From: Suilimivivens sp964614185
GTDB lineage: Bacteria; Bacillota; Clostridia; Lachnospirales; Lachnospiraceae
DNA length: 29,964 nt
Direction: 5' to 3'
Assembly (NCBI GenBank): GCA_964614185.1
Contig: CAZTKJ010000034.1
Location: 1-29,964, forward strand
The notes beneath the pieces were generated by a model. It was not told the origin of the DNA and made no database searches. It saw only the letters and a list, made by a program, of their open reading frames with translations. Within the stretch, counting starts at the first letter, position 1; every line of letters starts with the position of its first letter. Shown here piece by piece: positions 1-7,232 of this stretch. Both the position numbers and the translations under genes were made by a program.

Positions 1-119
1 ATATAGATGCGGTCTACCACGTTATATAAAAGATGTACCAGCTGTGCCAGTATCAACGGGATGGACTGTGCGATAATATTTTGCCAGACCTTTCCCCTGG
101 CAAAATCAGTTGACTGCAT
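1..119 (-). CDS. MATE family efflux transporter, N-terminal fragment
   Basis: This gene starts at an ATG at 119 and runs off the left edge of the window, so only about 39 residues are visible. They read MQSTDFARGKVWQN, then a hydrophobic helix, then a segment ending LLYNVVDRIY. The 'LxQxxYxxVDRIYIG' type of first-helix ending is characteristic of MATE (multi-antimicrobial extrusion) transporters, and both other MATE genes in this window have the same pattern near their N-termini. A GGAG ribosome binding site lies about nine bases upstream of the ATG. MATE proteins are 12-helix membrane exporters driven by Na+ or H+ gradients. The substrate cannot be inferred. The next gene on the same strand ends 68 bases upstream, so the two may be co-transcribed. 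Confidence 0.85.
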   Translation of the reverse strand, partial: MQSTDFARGKVWQNIIAQSIPLILAQLVHLLYNVVDRIY

Positions 120-187
120 AATTAAATCATCTCCATTTTGCTTTCTAAGATATTTTTATTCTACCATGTGAGGTTGACAACTTTTAT

Positions 188-1084
188 TCAATACGAACAT
201 AAACTGTTCAGGATCATACCTGATACAATCAAAATGATACCGATAAAAGAAATTGTAGAGGGAATACTATCATGAAGAATAACAACGCCCAATAGCAGAG
301 TAAAAATAACCTCTCCTGATTGAGTAGCCTCTATTACTGCCAATTGCCTGGGATTTTCCCGTACAAGATCAGTAGCCCGGAAAAAGAATATTGTCGCCAA
401 AATGCCAGAGAATATTGCGACACACAAGGATTGCACTACCTGATCAATAGAGGGTAAACCATCACGAAATATAGCAACACCACTACAGATGATCCAAAAA
501 GGAATGCTGCATAGGGTCATGCCAAATACTCGCTGTATGGCGGAAAACCGGTCACCACAAACTTTCATCATCTTACGATTTCCCATAGGATAGGAAAAAG
601 CTGCAATAGCGATAGCCACAATGGGTACCATCAGACCATGAAATCCCTTCTGGCGAAATTGGGGTATCTGCATCACAAATATCCCGCCTATAATGATGCA
701 GGATAACAGAAGATTTTTCACAGGCAATTTCCTGCCAAATAGCGGCGTAAGCAATATCCCCGCTATAATCGTAAACTGCCAGGCCGCAGCCGTAAACCAG
801 CTCTCCGCATATACGGACGCCAAAGACAAGGGTGCATAAAACAGGCCAAATCCCACTGTGCTCCAAAGCAACCACGAAATTGGCCGTTCTTTTATATCCT
901 CCAAAACAGGGCGGTATTTTTGGTTTTTCAGAAGCAGAATAAACATTATCGGCAATGTAAACAAATATCGCAGTGCTGCGTTCCAAAGCCAATAACCACC
1001 CGACAGATTCATACTCCGATTCAATACAAAAGTGAATGCAAAGAAAAATGAACCAAGTATTCCTAAAAATAATGCTTTTTTCAT
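188..1084 (-). CDS. DMT/EamA-superfamily exporter (putative multidrug resistance efflux family)
   Basis: The product is an integral membrane protein of about 298 residues with roughly ten hydrophobic helices, the size and layout of the drug/metabolite transporter superfamily. The N-terminus (KKALFLGILGSFFFAFTFVL, then NRSMNLSGG) and the later 'VIEATQSGEVIFTLLLG' segment resemble the putative multidrug resistance efflux (EmrE-like) branch. An upstream in-frame ATG at 1123 would add 13 polar residues. I prefer the ATG at 1084 because a TATAAT at 1129-1134 would place the transcription start almost on the upstream ATG, which also lacks a ribosome binding site. An AGAGAG stretch precedes the chosen start and could pair with CTCTC right behind it. 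The substrate is unknown. The gene is followed by a MATE gene on the same strand. Confidence 0.8.
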   Translation of the reverse strand: MKKALFLGILGSFFFAFTFVLNRSMNLSGGYWLWNAALRYLFTLPIMFILLLKNQKYRPVLEDIKERPISWLLWSTVGFGLFYAPLSLASVYAESWFTAAAWQFTIIAGILLTPLFGRKLPVKNLLLSCIIIGGIFVMQIPQFRQKGFHGLMVPIVAIAIAAFSYPMGNRKMMKVCGDRFSAIQRVFGMTLCSIPFWIICSGVAIFRDGLPSIDQVVQSLCVAIFSGILATIFFFRATDLVRENPRQLAVIEATQSGEVIFTLLLGVVILHDSIPSTISFIGIILIVSGMILNSLCSY

Positions 1085-1128
1085 AACGAGAGTTCTCTCT
1101 TTATTTTTTTGCTCTGACAACATAAAAC

Positions 1129-1134
1129 ATTATA
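1129..1134 (-). promoter_or_regulatory. Candidate -10 element of the DMT exporter gene
   Basis: The minus strand reads TATAAT here, 45 bases before the chosen start of the DMT gene. The hexamer 17 bases further upstream (TAGAAA) is a poor -35, so only the -10 is convincing. It supports the downstream choice of start codon. Confidence 0.4.
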
Positions 1135-1191
1135 GCGTATAATTATGAAGTTTTCTATATGCTCAAATGATTTTTACATGAAAGCCAAATA

Positions 1192-1216
1192 GAAAAGGAG
1201 CGGATAATCCGCTCCT
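1192..1216 (-). terminator. Rho-independent terminator after the rubrerythrin gene
   Basis: AGGAGCGG and CCGCTCCT flank a short AT loop (1196-1216). On the minus strand the stem is followed by TTTTCTATTT. It lies ten bases beyond the rubrerythrin stop codon. Confidence 0.85.
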
Positions 1217-1225
1217 CTGATTCCT

Positions 1226-1762
1226 TTAGTAATTCTCAGGTTTGATCTGGAAATAGCTTTGAGGATGCGCGCATACGGGACACACCTCAGGCGCCTTCTT
1301 TCCTACACAGACATGACCGCAGTTTCTGCACTGCCAAACCCTGTCGCCCTCTCTGGAAAATACCAGGCCTTCTTCTATATTGGCAATCAGCTTCCGGTAT
1401 CTTTCCTCATGTTCCTTTTCTACTGCTGCCACTCCTGCAAACAAATCTGCAATATGGTCAAACCCTTCTTCCCGTGCTTCTTTTTCAAATTTTGCATACA
1501 TATCAGTCCATTCAAAGTTTTCACCTTCAGCAGCATGCCCCAGATTTTCAAGGGTAGAACCGATTCCACCGTTTAACAGTTTATACCACATCTTGGCATG
1601 TTCTCTTTCGTTTCCTGCAGTTTCTTCAAAGATAGCTGCAATCTGCACATAGCCGTCTTTCTTTGCTTTGTTGGCAAAATAAGTATACTTATTTGTTGCC
1701 ATAGACTCGCCTGAAAAGGCTGCCATTAAATTTGCTTCTGTTTTTGAACCCTTTAAATCCAT
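1226..1762 (-). CDS. rbr: Rubrerythrin
   Basis: Rubrerythrin is a cytoplasmic non-haem diiron protein that reduces hydrogen peroxide in anaerobes, taking electrons through a rubredoxin centre. The 178-residue product has both classical parts. The N-terminal ferritin-like four-helix bundle carries the two E-x-x-H motifs (E52/H55 in NEREH and E115/H118 in VEKEH) and further glutamates at E19 and E93-E99. The C-terminal rubredoxin domain has paired cysteines C145/C148 and C161/C164. The length is normal for the family. GGAGG stands seven bases before the ATG. The Hrb-like gene lies 49 bases upstream on the same strand with no terminator between, so the pair is probably one oxidative-stress operon ending at the hairpin at 1196-1216. 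Confidence 0.97.
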   Translation of the reverse strand: MDLKGSKTEANLMAAFSGESMATNKYTYFANKAKKDGYVQIAAIFEETAGNEREHAKMWYKLLNGGIGSTLENLGHAAEGENFEWTDMYAKFEKEAREEGFDHIADLFAGVAAVEKEHEERYRKLIANIEEGLVFSREGDRVWQCRNCGHVCVGKKAPEVCPVCAHPQSYFQIKPENY

Positions 1763-1811
1763 TGTTCCTCCTTCATACTATAAAGTATTCTTTTATATTT
1801 TATTGATCATG

Positions 1812-2441
1812 CTATTTAACTTCTTCAAATCTGTCTGTACCCATACCGCAGATAGGACACTTGTAATCTGCAGGCAGTTCTTCTCCTTCGTATATATATC
1901 CACAGACCTGACATTTATACTTGCGAGAAGAAGCCTCCTCTTCCTCCGGAATATAAGTAGGAGCGTTTTTAGGGCTTTTTCCTTTAACTACTTTATGATA
2001 ATACGCATAGGTCATGGCATCTGTATCAGAAAAGATTTCTCCTCCCACTACTTCCCCTAAAAATATAGTATGCGTCTGGGTTTCCATCTTATTGACCACA
2101 TTGCAGACAATATAACCACAGGAATCACTGACAACAGGCATATGATCTTCCACAGAATATTTCACAGTGTCAAATTTGTTGACGCCTTTTCCTGACTGAA
2201 AACCAAAAGTACCAATAATGGTCGGCTCTGATTTCTCCGACAGAATGGAAATGGCAAATTTCCCTGTTTCCTCAATACACTTATTTGTATAATTATCATG
2301 GTTAATACTGACTGCTACCGTTGCCGGAGAGGAGGTAATCTGCATAGCGCTGTTTGCTATACACCCCGTGGGTCTTCCATTGTCCCATGTGCTGACCACA
2401 TAAACTCCATAAGAAAGTTTGCGTAAAATATTGATATTCAT
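1812..2441 (-). CDS. hrb: Flavin reductase domain fused to rubredoxin (high-molecular-weight rubredoxin, Hrb-like)
   Basis: The 209-residue product has an N-terminal flavin reductase-like FMN-binding split barrel (about residues 1-155, starting MNINILRKLSYGVYVVST), a Glu-rich linker, and a C-terminal rubredoxin with two CxxC pairs (KCQVCGY and KCPICGM). In acetogenic clostridia such Hrb proteins pass electrons from NAD(P)H to oxygen- or NO-reducing flavodiiron proteins. Here the downstream neighbour is rubrerythrin, so a supply of electrons for peroxide reduction is a reasonable inference. An in-frame ATG at 2510 would add 23 residues, but the ATG at 2441 has AGGAG seven bases upstream and gives the normal family N-terminus. 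The promoter at 2482-2510 also lies inside the longer version, which supports the shorter start. Confidence 0.93.
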   Translation of the reverse strand: MNINILRKLSYGVYVVSTWDNGRPTGCIANSAMQITSSPATVAVSINHDNYTNKCIEETGKFAISILSEKSEPTIIGTFGFQSGKGVNKFDTVKYSVEDHMPVVSDSCGYIVCNVVNKMETQTHTIFLGEVVGGEIFSDTDAMTYAYYHKVVKGKSPKNAPTYIPEEEEASSRKYKCQVCGYIYEGEELPADYKCPICGMGTDRFEEVK

Positions 2442-2461
2442 AGCCGTTCTCCTGTATAAAT

Positions 2462-2476
2462 TAATAATGATTACTA
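2462..2476 (-). promoter_or_regulatory. Possible PerR-type box at the hrb-rbr transcription start
   Basis: The minus strand reads TAGTAATCATTATTA, matching the PerR consensus TTATAATnATTATAA at 11 of 14 defined bases. It lies just downstream of the -10 at 2482-2487, where a bound repressor would block transcription. PerR control of rubrerythrin genes is known in clostridia. AT-rich matches like this also arise by chance. Confidence 0.35.
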
Positions 2477-2481
2477 CTTTT

Positions 2482-2510
2482 ATCATAATGGAATTTCCAG
2501 TCTTTGTCAA
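2482..2510 (-). promoter_or_regulatory. Promoter of the hrb-rbr operon
   Basis: On the minus strand TTGACA (2505-2510) and TATGAT (2482-2487) are separated by exactly 17 bases, close to the sigma-A consensus. The spacer contains the small inverted repeat TGGAAATTCCA. Transcription would start near 2475, upstream of the ribosome binding site for the ATG at 2441. Confidence 0.8.
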
Positions 2511-2581
2511 TTTAAGATTTTCCCCAAATTTTCTAAATTTATACTGCTATAAAATCCGGTGCAAAAACAGCACTTTTTATT

Positions 2582-2610
2582 AAGACATGTACCTCTAAAC
2601 TTGCTATAAT
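2582..2610 (+). promoter_or_regulatory. Promoter of the araC-clpP pair
   Basis: AAGACA (2582-2587) and TATAAT (2605-2610) are spaced by 17 bases on the plus strand, 25 bases before the AraC start codon. The -35 matches four of six consensus bases and the -10 matches all six. It is divergent from the hrb promoter. Confidence 0.6.
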
Positions 2611-2635
2611 AATTAGGCATGCAAGGAGGTATACC

Positions 2636-3055
2636 ATGAAAGATCAAAAAGAAGCTGTCAGGAAAGTTATAGACTATATTGAGAGGAATTTAGCGAAAGA
2701 AATCAACCTGGATAATATATCAAAAAATATCGGCTATTCCAAATTCCATCTTAATCGAATTTTTACAGAACAGACAGGAATTACAATTTATAAATATCTG
2801 CAAAACCGCAGACTTACGATTGCAGCCGAAAAACTGGTCAAAACAGATAAGTCGATAATAGAAATTGCCCATGAAGCCGGATATGATACACAGCAATCAT
2901 TTTCTTTTGCTTTTAAGCAGGTATATTTATATCCTCCTAAAACTTATAGGAATATTGGAATCTTTGTGCCAAAACAAAACAGAATTTCCATGTACTATTC
3001 CTGTATGCCCGAACACTACAAATTTATTGCAGAAATCAAGGAGATTGCAGCATGA
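2636..3055 (+). CDS. AraC-family DNA-binding protein, HTH domain only
   Basis: The 139-residue product consists essentially of an AraC/XylS DNA-binding domain. A first helix-turn-helix lies around residues 22-45 (NLDNISKNIGYSKFHLNRIF) and a second around residues 72-95 (IIEIAHEAGYDTQQSFSFAF), followed by the usual FKQ..Y.PP..YR ending. It has no ligand-binding domain, so it resembles MarA/SoxS-type small activators in size. A strong AGGAGGT lies six bases before the ATG. The stop codon overlaps the ATG of the following ClpP gene (ATGA), which implies translational coupling. The job of the regulator is unknown. Control of its own operon or of the divergent redox genes is possible but not shown. 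Confidence 0.9.
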   Translation: MKDQKEAVRKVIDYIERNLAKEINLDNISKNIGYSKFHLNRIFTEQTGITIYKYLQNRRLTIAAEKLVKTDKSIIEIAHEAGYDTQQSFSFAFKQVYLYPPKTYRNIGIFVPKQNRISMYYSCMPEHYKFIAEIKEIAA

Positions 3056-3642
3056 GTACGATTCCTTACGTCATTGAACAGACCAGCCGTGGGGAAAGAA
3101 GCTATGATATTTTTTCACGATTACTGTCTGACAGAATTATTTTCTTAGGGGAAGAAGTCAGTGATGCTTCTGCCAGTTTGATCATAGCACAAATGCTCTT
3201 TTTAGAAGCCATGGACCCGGAGAGAGATATACAGCTTTATATTAACAGTTCCGGAGGTTCTGTAACCGCCGGATTTGCAATTTATGATACTATGCAATAT
3301 ATCAAATGCGATGTTTCTACAATATGCGTAGGACTTGCTGCAAGTTTTGGGGCTTTTTTATTGGCGGGTGGCGCCCATGGAAAACGTATGGCGCTGACTA
3401 ATTCTGAAATCATGATACATCAGCCGGCTGTACATGGTAATGGTATTCAGGGTCAAGCCAGTGATATACAAATAATGTCAGACCATATACAAAAAAATAA
3501 GCAGCGATTAAACCGCATTCTGGCCGAAAATACAGGACGTACCATTGAAGAAATTGAAAAAGATACGGACAGAGATCATTTTATGAGTGCAGACGAAGCC
3601 TTAAAATATGGTTTAATCGATTCCGTTATCTCAAAAAGATAA
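3052..3642 (+). CDS. clpP: ClpP-type protease subunit
   Basis: ClpP forms the serine-protease chamber of ATP-dependent Clp proteases in the cytoplasm. The 196-residue product begins with the canonical IPYVIEQTSRGERSYDIFSR and contains all catalytic residues: Ser98 in GLAASFGAFLL, His123 in MIHQP, and Asp175 in the TDRD motif. By my own count the stretch after MIHQP is three residues longer than in Escherichia coli ClpP, in the handle region. No Clp ATPase gene or tig gene lies nearby, unlike the usual tig-clpP-clpX locus, and the gene is instead coupled to an AraC-type regulator. It may therefore be an accessory ClpP paralogue, but this cannot be confirmed without the rest of the genome. Confidence 0.93.
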   Translation: MSTIPYVIEQTSRGERSYDIFSRLLSDRIIFLGEEVSDASASLIIAQMLFLEAMDPERDIQLYINSSGGSVTAGFAIYDTMQYIKCDVSTICVGLAASFGAFLLAGGAHGKRMALTNSEIMIHQPAVHGNGIQGQASDIQIMSDHIQKNKQRLNRILAENTGRTIEEIEKDTDRDHFMSADEALKYGLIDSVISKR

Positions 3643-3677
3643 ATAATAAAATAAATACTTTGCTTTGTTTTAGATTT

Positions 3678-3699
3678 TTGCTATATTAATCCATAGCAA
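3678..3699. repeat. Inverted repeat between clpP and the GH5 gene
   Basis: TTGCTAT and ATAGCAA form a perfect 7-bp inverted repeat around an 8-base AT-rich centre. It lies 35 bases after the clpP stop and 57 bases before the GH5 start. There is no following T-run, so an operator or weak transcript-end structure is as likely as a terminator. The rest of this 114-base gap is AT-rich with no clear promoter. Confidence 0.35.
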
Positions 3700-3756
3700 G
3701 ACATTTCAAATAAGGCCTAAAATAAAATTTGGTTACTTAAGAAAGGGGTTATTCAT

Positions 3757-4710
3757 ATGCTGAAAGAAAAAGGATTTTACAGAGGTGTCAATCTCGGCGG
3801 CTGGCTCTCGCAGTGCGACTACAGTGAAGAACGTCTGAATTGTTTTATTACTGAATCAGATTTTGAGAAGATCGCATCCTGGGGGCTTGACCATGTACGC
3901 ATCCCGGTGGATTACAATATTCTGGAAAATGCAGATGGAACATACAAAGAGGATGGTTTTGAACGAATTGCAGGTGCATTGACCTTTTGCAGGAAATATC
4001 ATCTGAATATGGTGATCGACCTGCACAAAACAGCAGGATTTTCCTTTGATGACTATAGTGAAAATGAGCATGGTTTTTTTGAAAGCATCGATTTTCAGGA
4101 GCGGTTCTATCGTCTTTGGGAAGAAATTGCACGGCACTTTGGCACATACTCCGATTGCGTAGCATTTGAGTTGCTCAATGAAGTGACTGACAAGAGCTAT
4201 ATCACGGTATGGAATCAGGTGGTCTGCAAGTGTATTGCCAGAATCCGCAGAATTGCACCGGATACACTGATTCTGGTAGGCAGTTACTGGAACAACAGTG
4301 CAAGCGCTGTGAAAGATCTGGACCCGCCCTTTGATGATAAAGTGATTTACAATATGCACTGCTATGAACCATTGAAATTTACGCATCAGGGAGCTTACTG
4401 GACAGATATGATCAATCGTGAGGACAGAGTCAGCTTTGCCAAAAGCGGAAGTACACCGGAGTTTTTCGATTCCATGTTTGCATCCGCTATCCAAAAAGCA
4501 CAGGAAAATCATACAGAACTTTACTGCGGGGAATATGGTGTGATCGATATAGCTTCACCGGAAGATACGCTGGCATGGTATCAGACTATTCACAGCATAT
4601 TTGAAAAATATGGCATTGCCCGCTGTGCATGGAGTTACAAGGAGATGGATTTTGGAATTGCTGACAGCCGCATGGATACTGTGCGTGAGGAATTGATGAA
4701 AAATCTGTAA
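3757..4710 (+). CDS. Glycoside hydrolase family 5 enzyme, cytoplasmic
   Basis: The 317-residue product is a compact single-domain GH5 (cellulase superfamily, clan A) (beta/alpha)8 barrel. Family markers are RGVNLGGW near the N-terminus, HVRIPVDY, the DLH at residues 88-90, the acid/base Glu142 in FELLNEV, His201 and Tyr203 in NMHCYEP, the nucleophile Glu259 in YCGEYGV, and a late Trp292. There is no signal peptide or carbohydrate-binding module. It should therefore act inside the cell on imported oligosaccharides such as beta-glucan or manno-oligosaccharide fragments. Substrate specificity cannot be read from the sequence. AAAGGGG lies about nine bases before the ATG. The gene is convergent with glycogen phosphorylase across a shared terminator. 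Confidence 0.92.
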   Translation: MLKEKGFYRGVNLGGWLSQCDYSEERLNCFITESDFEKIASWGLDHVRIPVDYNILENADGTYKEDGFERIAGALTFCRKYHLNMVIDLHKTAGFSFDDYSENEHGFFESIDFQERFYRLWEEIARHFGTYSDCVAFELLNEVTDKSYITVWNQVVCKCIARIRRIAPDTLILVGSYWNNSASAVKDLDPPFDDKVIYNMHCYEPLKFTHQGAYWTDMINREDRVSFAKSGSTPEFFDSMFASAIQKAQENHTELYCGEYGVIDIASPEDTLAWYQTIHSIFEKYGIARCAWSYKEMDFGIADSRMDTVREELMKNL

Positions 4711-4731
4711 TTTCTAAAATCCTGAAACAAT

Positions 4732-4762
4732 AAAAAAGAGTCCGCTGTGTGGACTCTTTTTT
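4732..4762. terminator. Bidirectional Rho-independent terminator between GH5 and glgP
   Basis: AAAAAAGAGTCC and GGACTCTTTTTT form a perfect 12-bp stem around the loop GCTGTGT. An A-run on one side and a T-run on the other let it serve both the GH5 gene (plus) and glycogen phosphorylase (minus). Confidence 0.92.
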
Positions 4763-4803
4763 ATTACAATAAACTGCCTCGCGAAGCGTGACGGCGTTTG
4801 TTT

Positions 4804-7113
4804 TTATTTCAATTTCCAGATGTCACGGTTATATTCCGCTATGGTTCTGTCTGATGAGAAGAAGCCTGCCTTTGCGATATTTACAAGCATCATCTCTTTC
4901 CACTTCTGTCTGTCTTCATAGTCTGCAAACATCTTATCTTTAACTGCAATGTAATCTTCAAGATCCAGTAATGTCATAAACCAGTCCTTATTAAGCAGCT
5001 CATTGTAAAGACGCTTCAGATTTTCCTTACGTCCTGCCTTCAGGGCCTGCTTACTGACAATAAAGTCCACTGCTTCCTTAATGACAGGACTCTTCTTATA
5101 ATAGTCTTTGGAAACATAATCTGCTTTTTCATAATGCTTAATAACGTTCTCTGACTTTTCACCGAAAATATAGATATTATCATCTCCCACCAGTTCATGG
5201 ATCTCTACATTGGCTCCGTCTGATGTTCCTAATGTCACTGCGCCGTTCAGCATAAATTTCATATTACCCGTTCCTGATGCTTCTTTAGATGCCAGTGAGA
5301 TCTGCTCTGAAATATCGCAGGCAGGAATCAGTTTCTCCGCATAACTTACATTATAGTTTTCAACCATCAGCACCGTCATATAAGGGCTTACATCCGGGTC
5401 GTGGTTAACGATTTCCTGCAGTACCAGCAAAAGATGGATAATGTCCTGGGCAATCACATATGCAGGTGCTGCCTTTGCTCCAAAAATAAAGGTGAGAGGT
5501 CTTGCCGGCTTTTTACCATTTTTAATTTCCAGATATTTGTGAATAATATACAGGGCATTCATCTGCTGACGTTTGTACTCATGCAGCCTCTTTACCTGAA
5601 TGTCAAAAATGGAATTCGGATTTAAGGTTACTCCTTCTGCTTCCTGTACATAAGCTGCCAGTTCTTTTTTACGGTTCATCTTGATTCTTTCCAGACGATC
5701 CAATACTGCCTTATCATTTTTAAATTCCAGCAGTTTCTCCAGTTTATCGGCATCCTTTTTAAATCCATCCCCGATAGTTTCTGCCAAAAATCCTGTCAGC
5801 TCCCTGTTGCAGGAAAGCAGCCATCTCCGGAAGGTAATGCCATTGGTTTTATTATTGAACTTCTCCGGATAGAGTTTATAAAATTCATTTAATTCTGTAT
5901 TTTTCAGAATCTCTGTGTGAATGGCTGCAACACCATTTACAGAAAATCCGTAGTGAATATCGATGTGGGCCATGTGCACACGATTATCTTCATCGATAAT
6001 CTGTACCTTGGGAGATTTGTATTTTGCCCGGATCTTTTTATCCAGTTCCTTGATGTAAGGCACTAATTGCGGAACTACCTTCTCCAAATATTTAAGAGGC
6101 CATTTTTCCAGGGCTTCCGCTAAAATAGTATGATTGGTATAAGCACATGTCTTGCTTACCACCTCAATGGCTTCATCTATGGTAAATGCCTTTTCCTCTA
6201 CCAGAATTCGAATCAGTTCAGGAATGATCATGGTAGGATGGGTATCATTGATCTGAATAACGGCATGATCATACATCTTGCGAAGATCATATTTTTTCTC
6301 TTTCATTTCGCTTAAGATCAGCTGGGCAGCATTGGATACCATGAAATACTGCTGATAGATCCGCAGCAGATTACCCGCCTCATCAGAATCATCCGGATAA
6401 AGGAATAAAGTCAGGTTCTTTTCAATTTCTTCTTTATCAAAGTCAATACCTTTTTTTACCAGACCTTCATCCAGAGATTCAATATCAAATAATCTCAGTT
6501 TATTGACACCGCTTTCATATCCTGCCACGTCAATATCATATAATCGGGAGGTCACCTTTTTCTTTCCGAAATATACATCATAAGTAACATCTGTCTTTGT
6601 CAGCCATGAATTTTTTTCAATCCACTCATTTTTCTCTGCTGTCTGTAACTTATTCTTAAATACCTGCTTAAACAGGCCATAATGATAATTCAGTCCGATA
6701 CCTTCGCCCGGAAATCCCAAGGTTGCAATAGAATCAAGGAAACATGCTGCCAGTCTTCCAAGACCGCCATTGCCAAGTGACGGCTCAGGCTCAATCTCTT
6801 CAATTGCAGAAAGGCTCTTTCCATACTTTTCCAAAATATTGTCCATCTTATCATAAACACCGAGGTTGATCAAATTGTTGGACAATAATTTACCAATCAG
6901 GAATTCCGCTGAAATATAGTAAATCTTTTTTTCTCCTTCATTTTCATCGGATACTTTCATCAGCCTTTTCGTTAAGGTAAGCACTGCATAATAGATTTCT
7001 TCGTCTGTTAACGTGGCAATATCCTTACCATACATATCTTCTGCAATTTCCTTCAGCTGTCCTTCCAGGTTCAAAACAAGTATATCCTTCTGTAGATTTG
7101 TTTGTGCTGACAT
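4804..7113 (-). CDS. glgP: Glycogen/maltodextrin phosphorylase
   Basis: This enzyme (GT35) splits alpha-1,4-glucans with phosphate to glucose-1-phosphate. The 769-residue product carries the family landmarks in order: IYYISAEFLIGKLLSNNL, EPSLGNGGLGRLAACFLDS, the ND(T)HP block, NG(I)TFRRW, the RLHEYKRQQ region, and the pyridoxal-phosphate site SGTGNMKF with Lys619, followed by GTSDGANVE. The length is usual for clostridial phosphorylases. AGGAGG precedes the ATG by a good distance. The gene lies directly downstream of a LacI-family regulator and has its own promoter, in which a palindromic operator fills the spacer. Regulation by carbohydrate supply is therefore likely. It ends at the shared terminator with the GH5 gene. 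Confidence 0.97.
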   Translation of the reverse strand: MSAQTNLQKDILVLNLEGQLKEIAEDMYGKDIATLTDEEIYYAVLTLTKRLMKVSDENEGEKKIYYISAEFLIGKLLSNNLINLGVYDKMDNILEKYGKSLSAIEEIEPEPSLGNGGLGRLAACFLDSIATLGFPGEGIGLNYHYGLFKQVFKNKLQTAEKNEWIEKNSWLTKTDVTYDVYFGKKKVTSRLYDIDVAGYESGVNKLRLFDIESLDEGLVKKGIDFDKEEIEKNLTLFLYPDDSDEAGNLLRIYQQYFMVSNAAQLILSEMKEKKYDLRKMYDHAVIQINDTHPTMIIPELIRILVEEKAFTIDEAIEVVSKTCAYTNHTILAEALEKWPLKYLEKVVPQLVPYIKELDKKIRAKYKSPKVQIIDEDNRVHMAHIDIHYGFSVNGVAAIHTEILKNTELNEFYKLYPEKFNNKTNGITFRRWLLSCNRELTGFLAETIGDGFKKDADKLEKLLEFKNDKAVLDRLERIKMNRKKELAAYVQEAEGVTLNPNSIFDIQVKRLHEYKRQQMNALYIIHKYLEIKNGKKPARPLTFIFGAKAAPAYVIAQDIIHLLLVLQEIVNHDPDVSPYMTVLMVENYNVSYAEKLIPACDISEQISLASKEASGTGNMKFMLNGAVTLGTSDGANVEIHELVGDDNIYIFGEKSENVIKHYEKADYVSKDYYKKSPVIKEAVDFIVSKQALKAGRKENLKRLYNELLNKDWFMTLLDLEDYIAVKDKMFADYEDRQKWKEMMLVNIAKAGFFSSDRTIAEYNRDIWKLK

Positions 7114-7132
7114 AATGCCCTCCTGTTTTATA

Positions 7133-7138
7133 ATTATA
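7133..7138 (-). promoter_or_regulatory. Second possible -10 element before glgP
   Basis: The minus strand reads TATAAT here, 20 bases before the glgP ATG. The corresponding -35 position (AACAAC) is poor. It may be a secondary start or chance, and the operator-containing promoter just upstream is better placed. Confidence 0.25.
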
Positions 7139-7167
7139 CCATAATTTGTTTTCCGGTTGTTATTGTG

Positions 7168-7196
7168 AGTATATCATGGGAAAACGTTTTCCGCAA
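7168..7196 (-). promoter_or_regulatory. glgP promoter with embedded LacI-family operator
   Basis: On the minus strand TTGCGG (7191-7196) and TATACT (7168-7173) are 17 bases apart. A perfect 14-bp palindrome GGAAAACGTTTTCC (7179-7192) lies in the spacer and overlaps the -35. LacI-family operators are typically palindromes with a central CG, and this position is classical for repression by steric exclusion. The gene for a LacI-type regulator is immediately upstream. Confidence 0.75.
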
Positions 7197-7232
7197 GTAC
7201 CTTTTAAAATTTTCTCTAAATATATGCGGCAT

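Noticed and set aside
573..992. Second minus-strand frame inside the DMT gene
   Set aside because: It overlaps completely with the exporter frame and has no family resemblance or start site.
3856..4512. 218-residue minus-strand open frame opposite the GH5 gene
   Set aside because: The GH5 reading has catalytic motifs and full length; this frame is its shadow.
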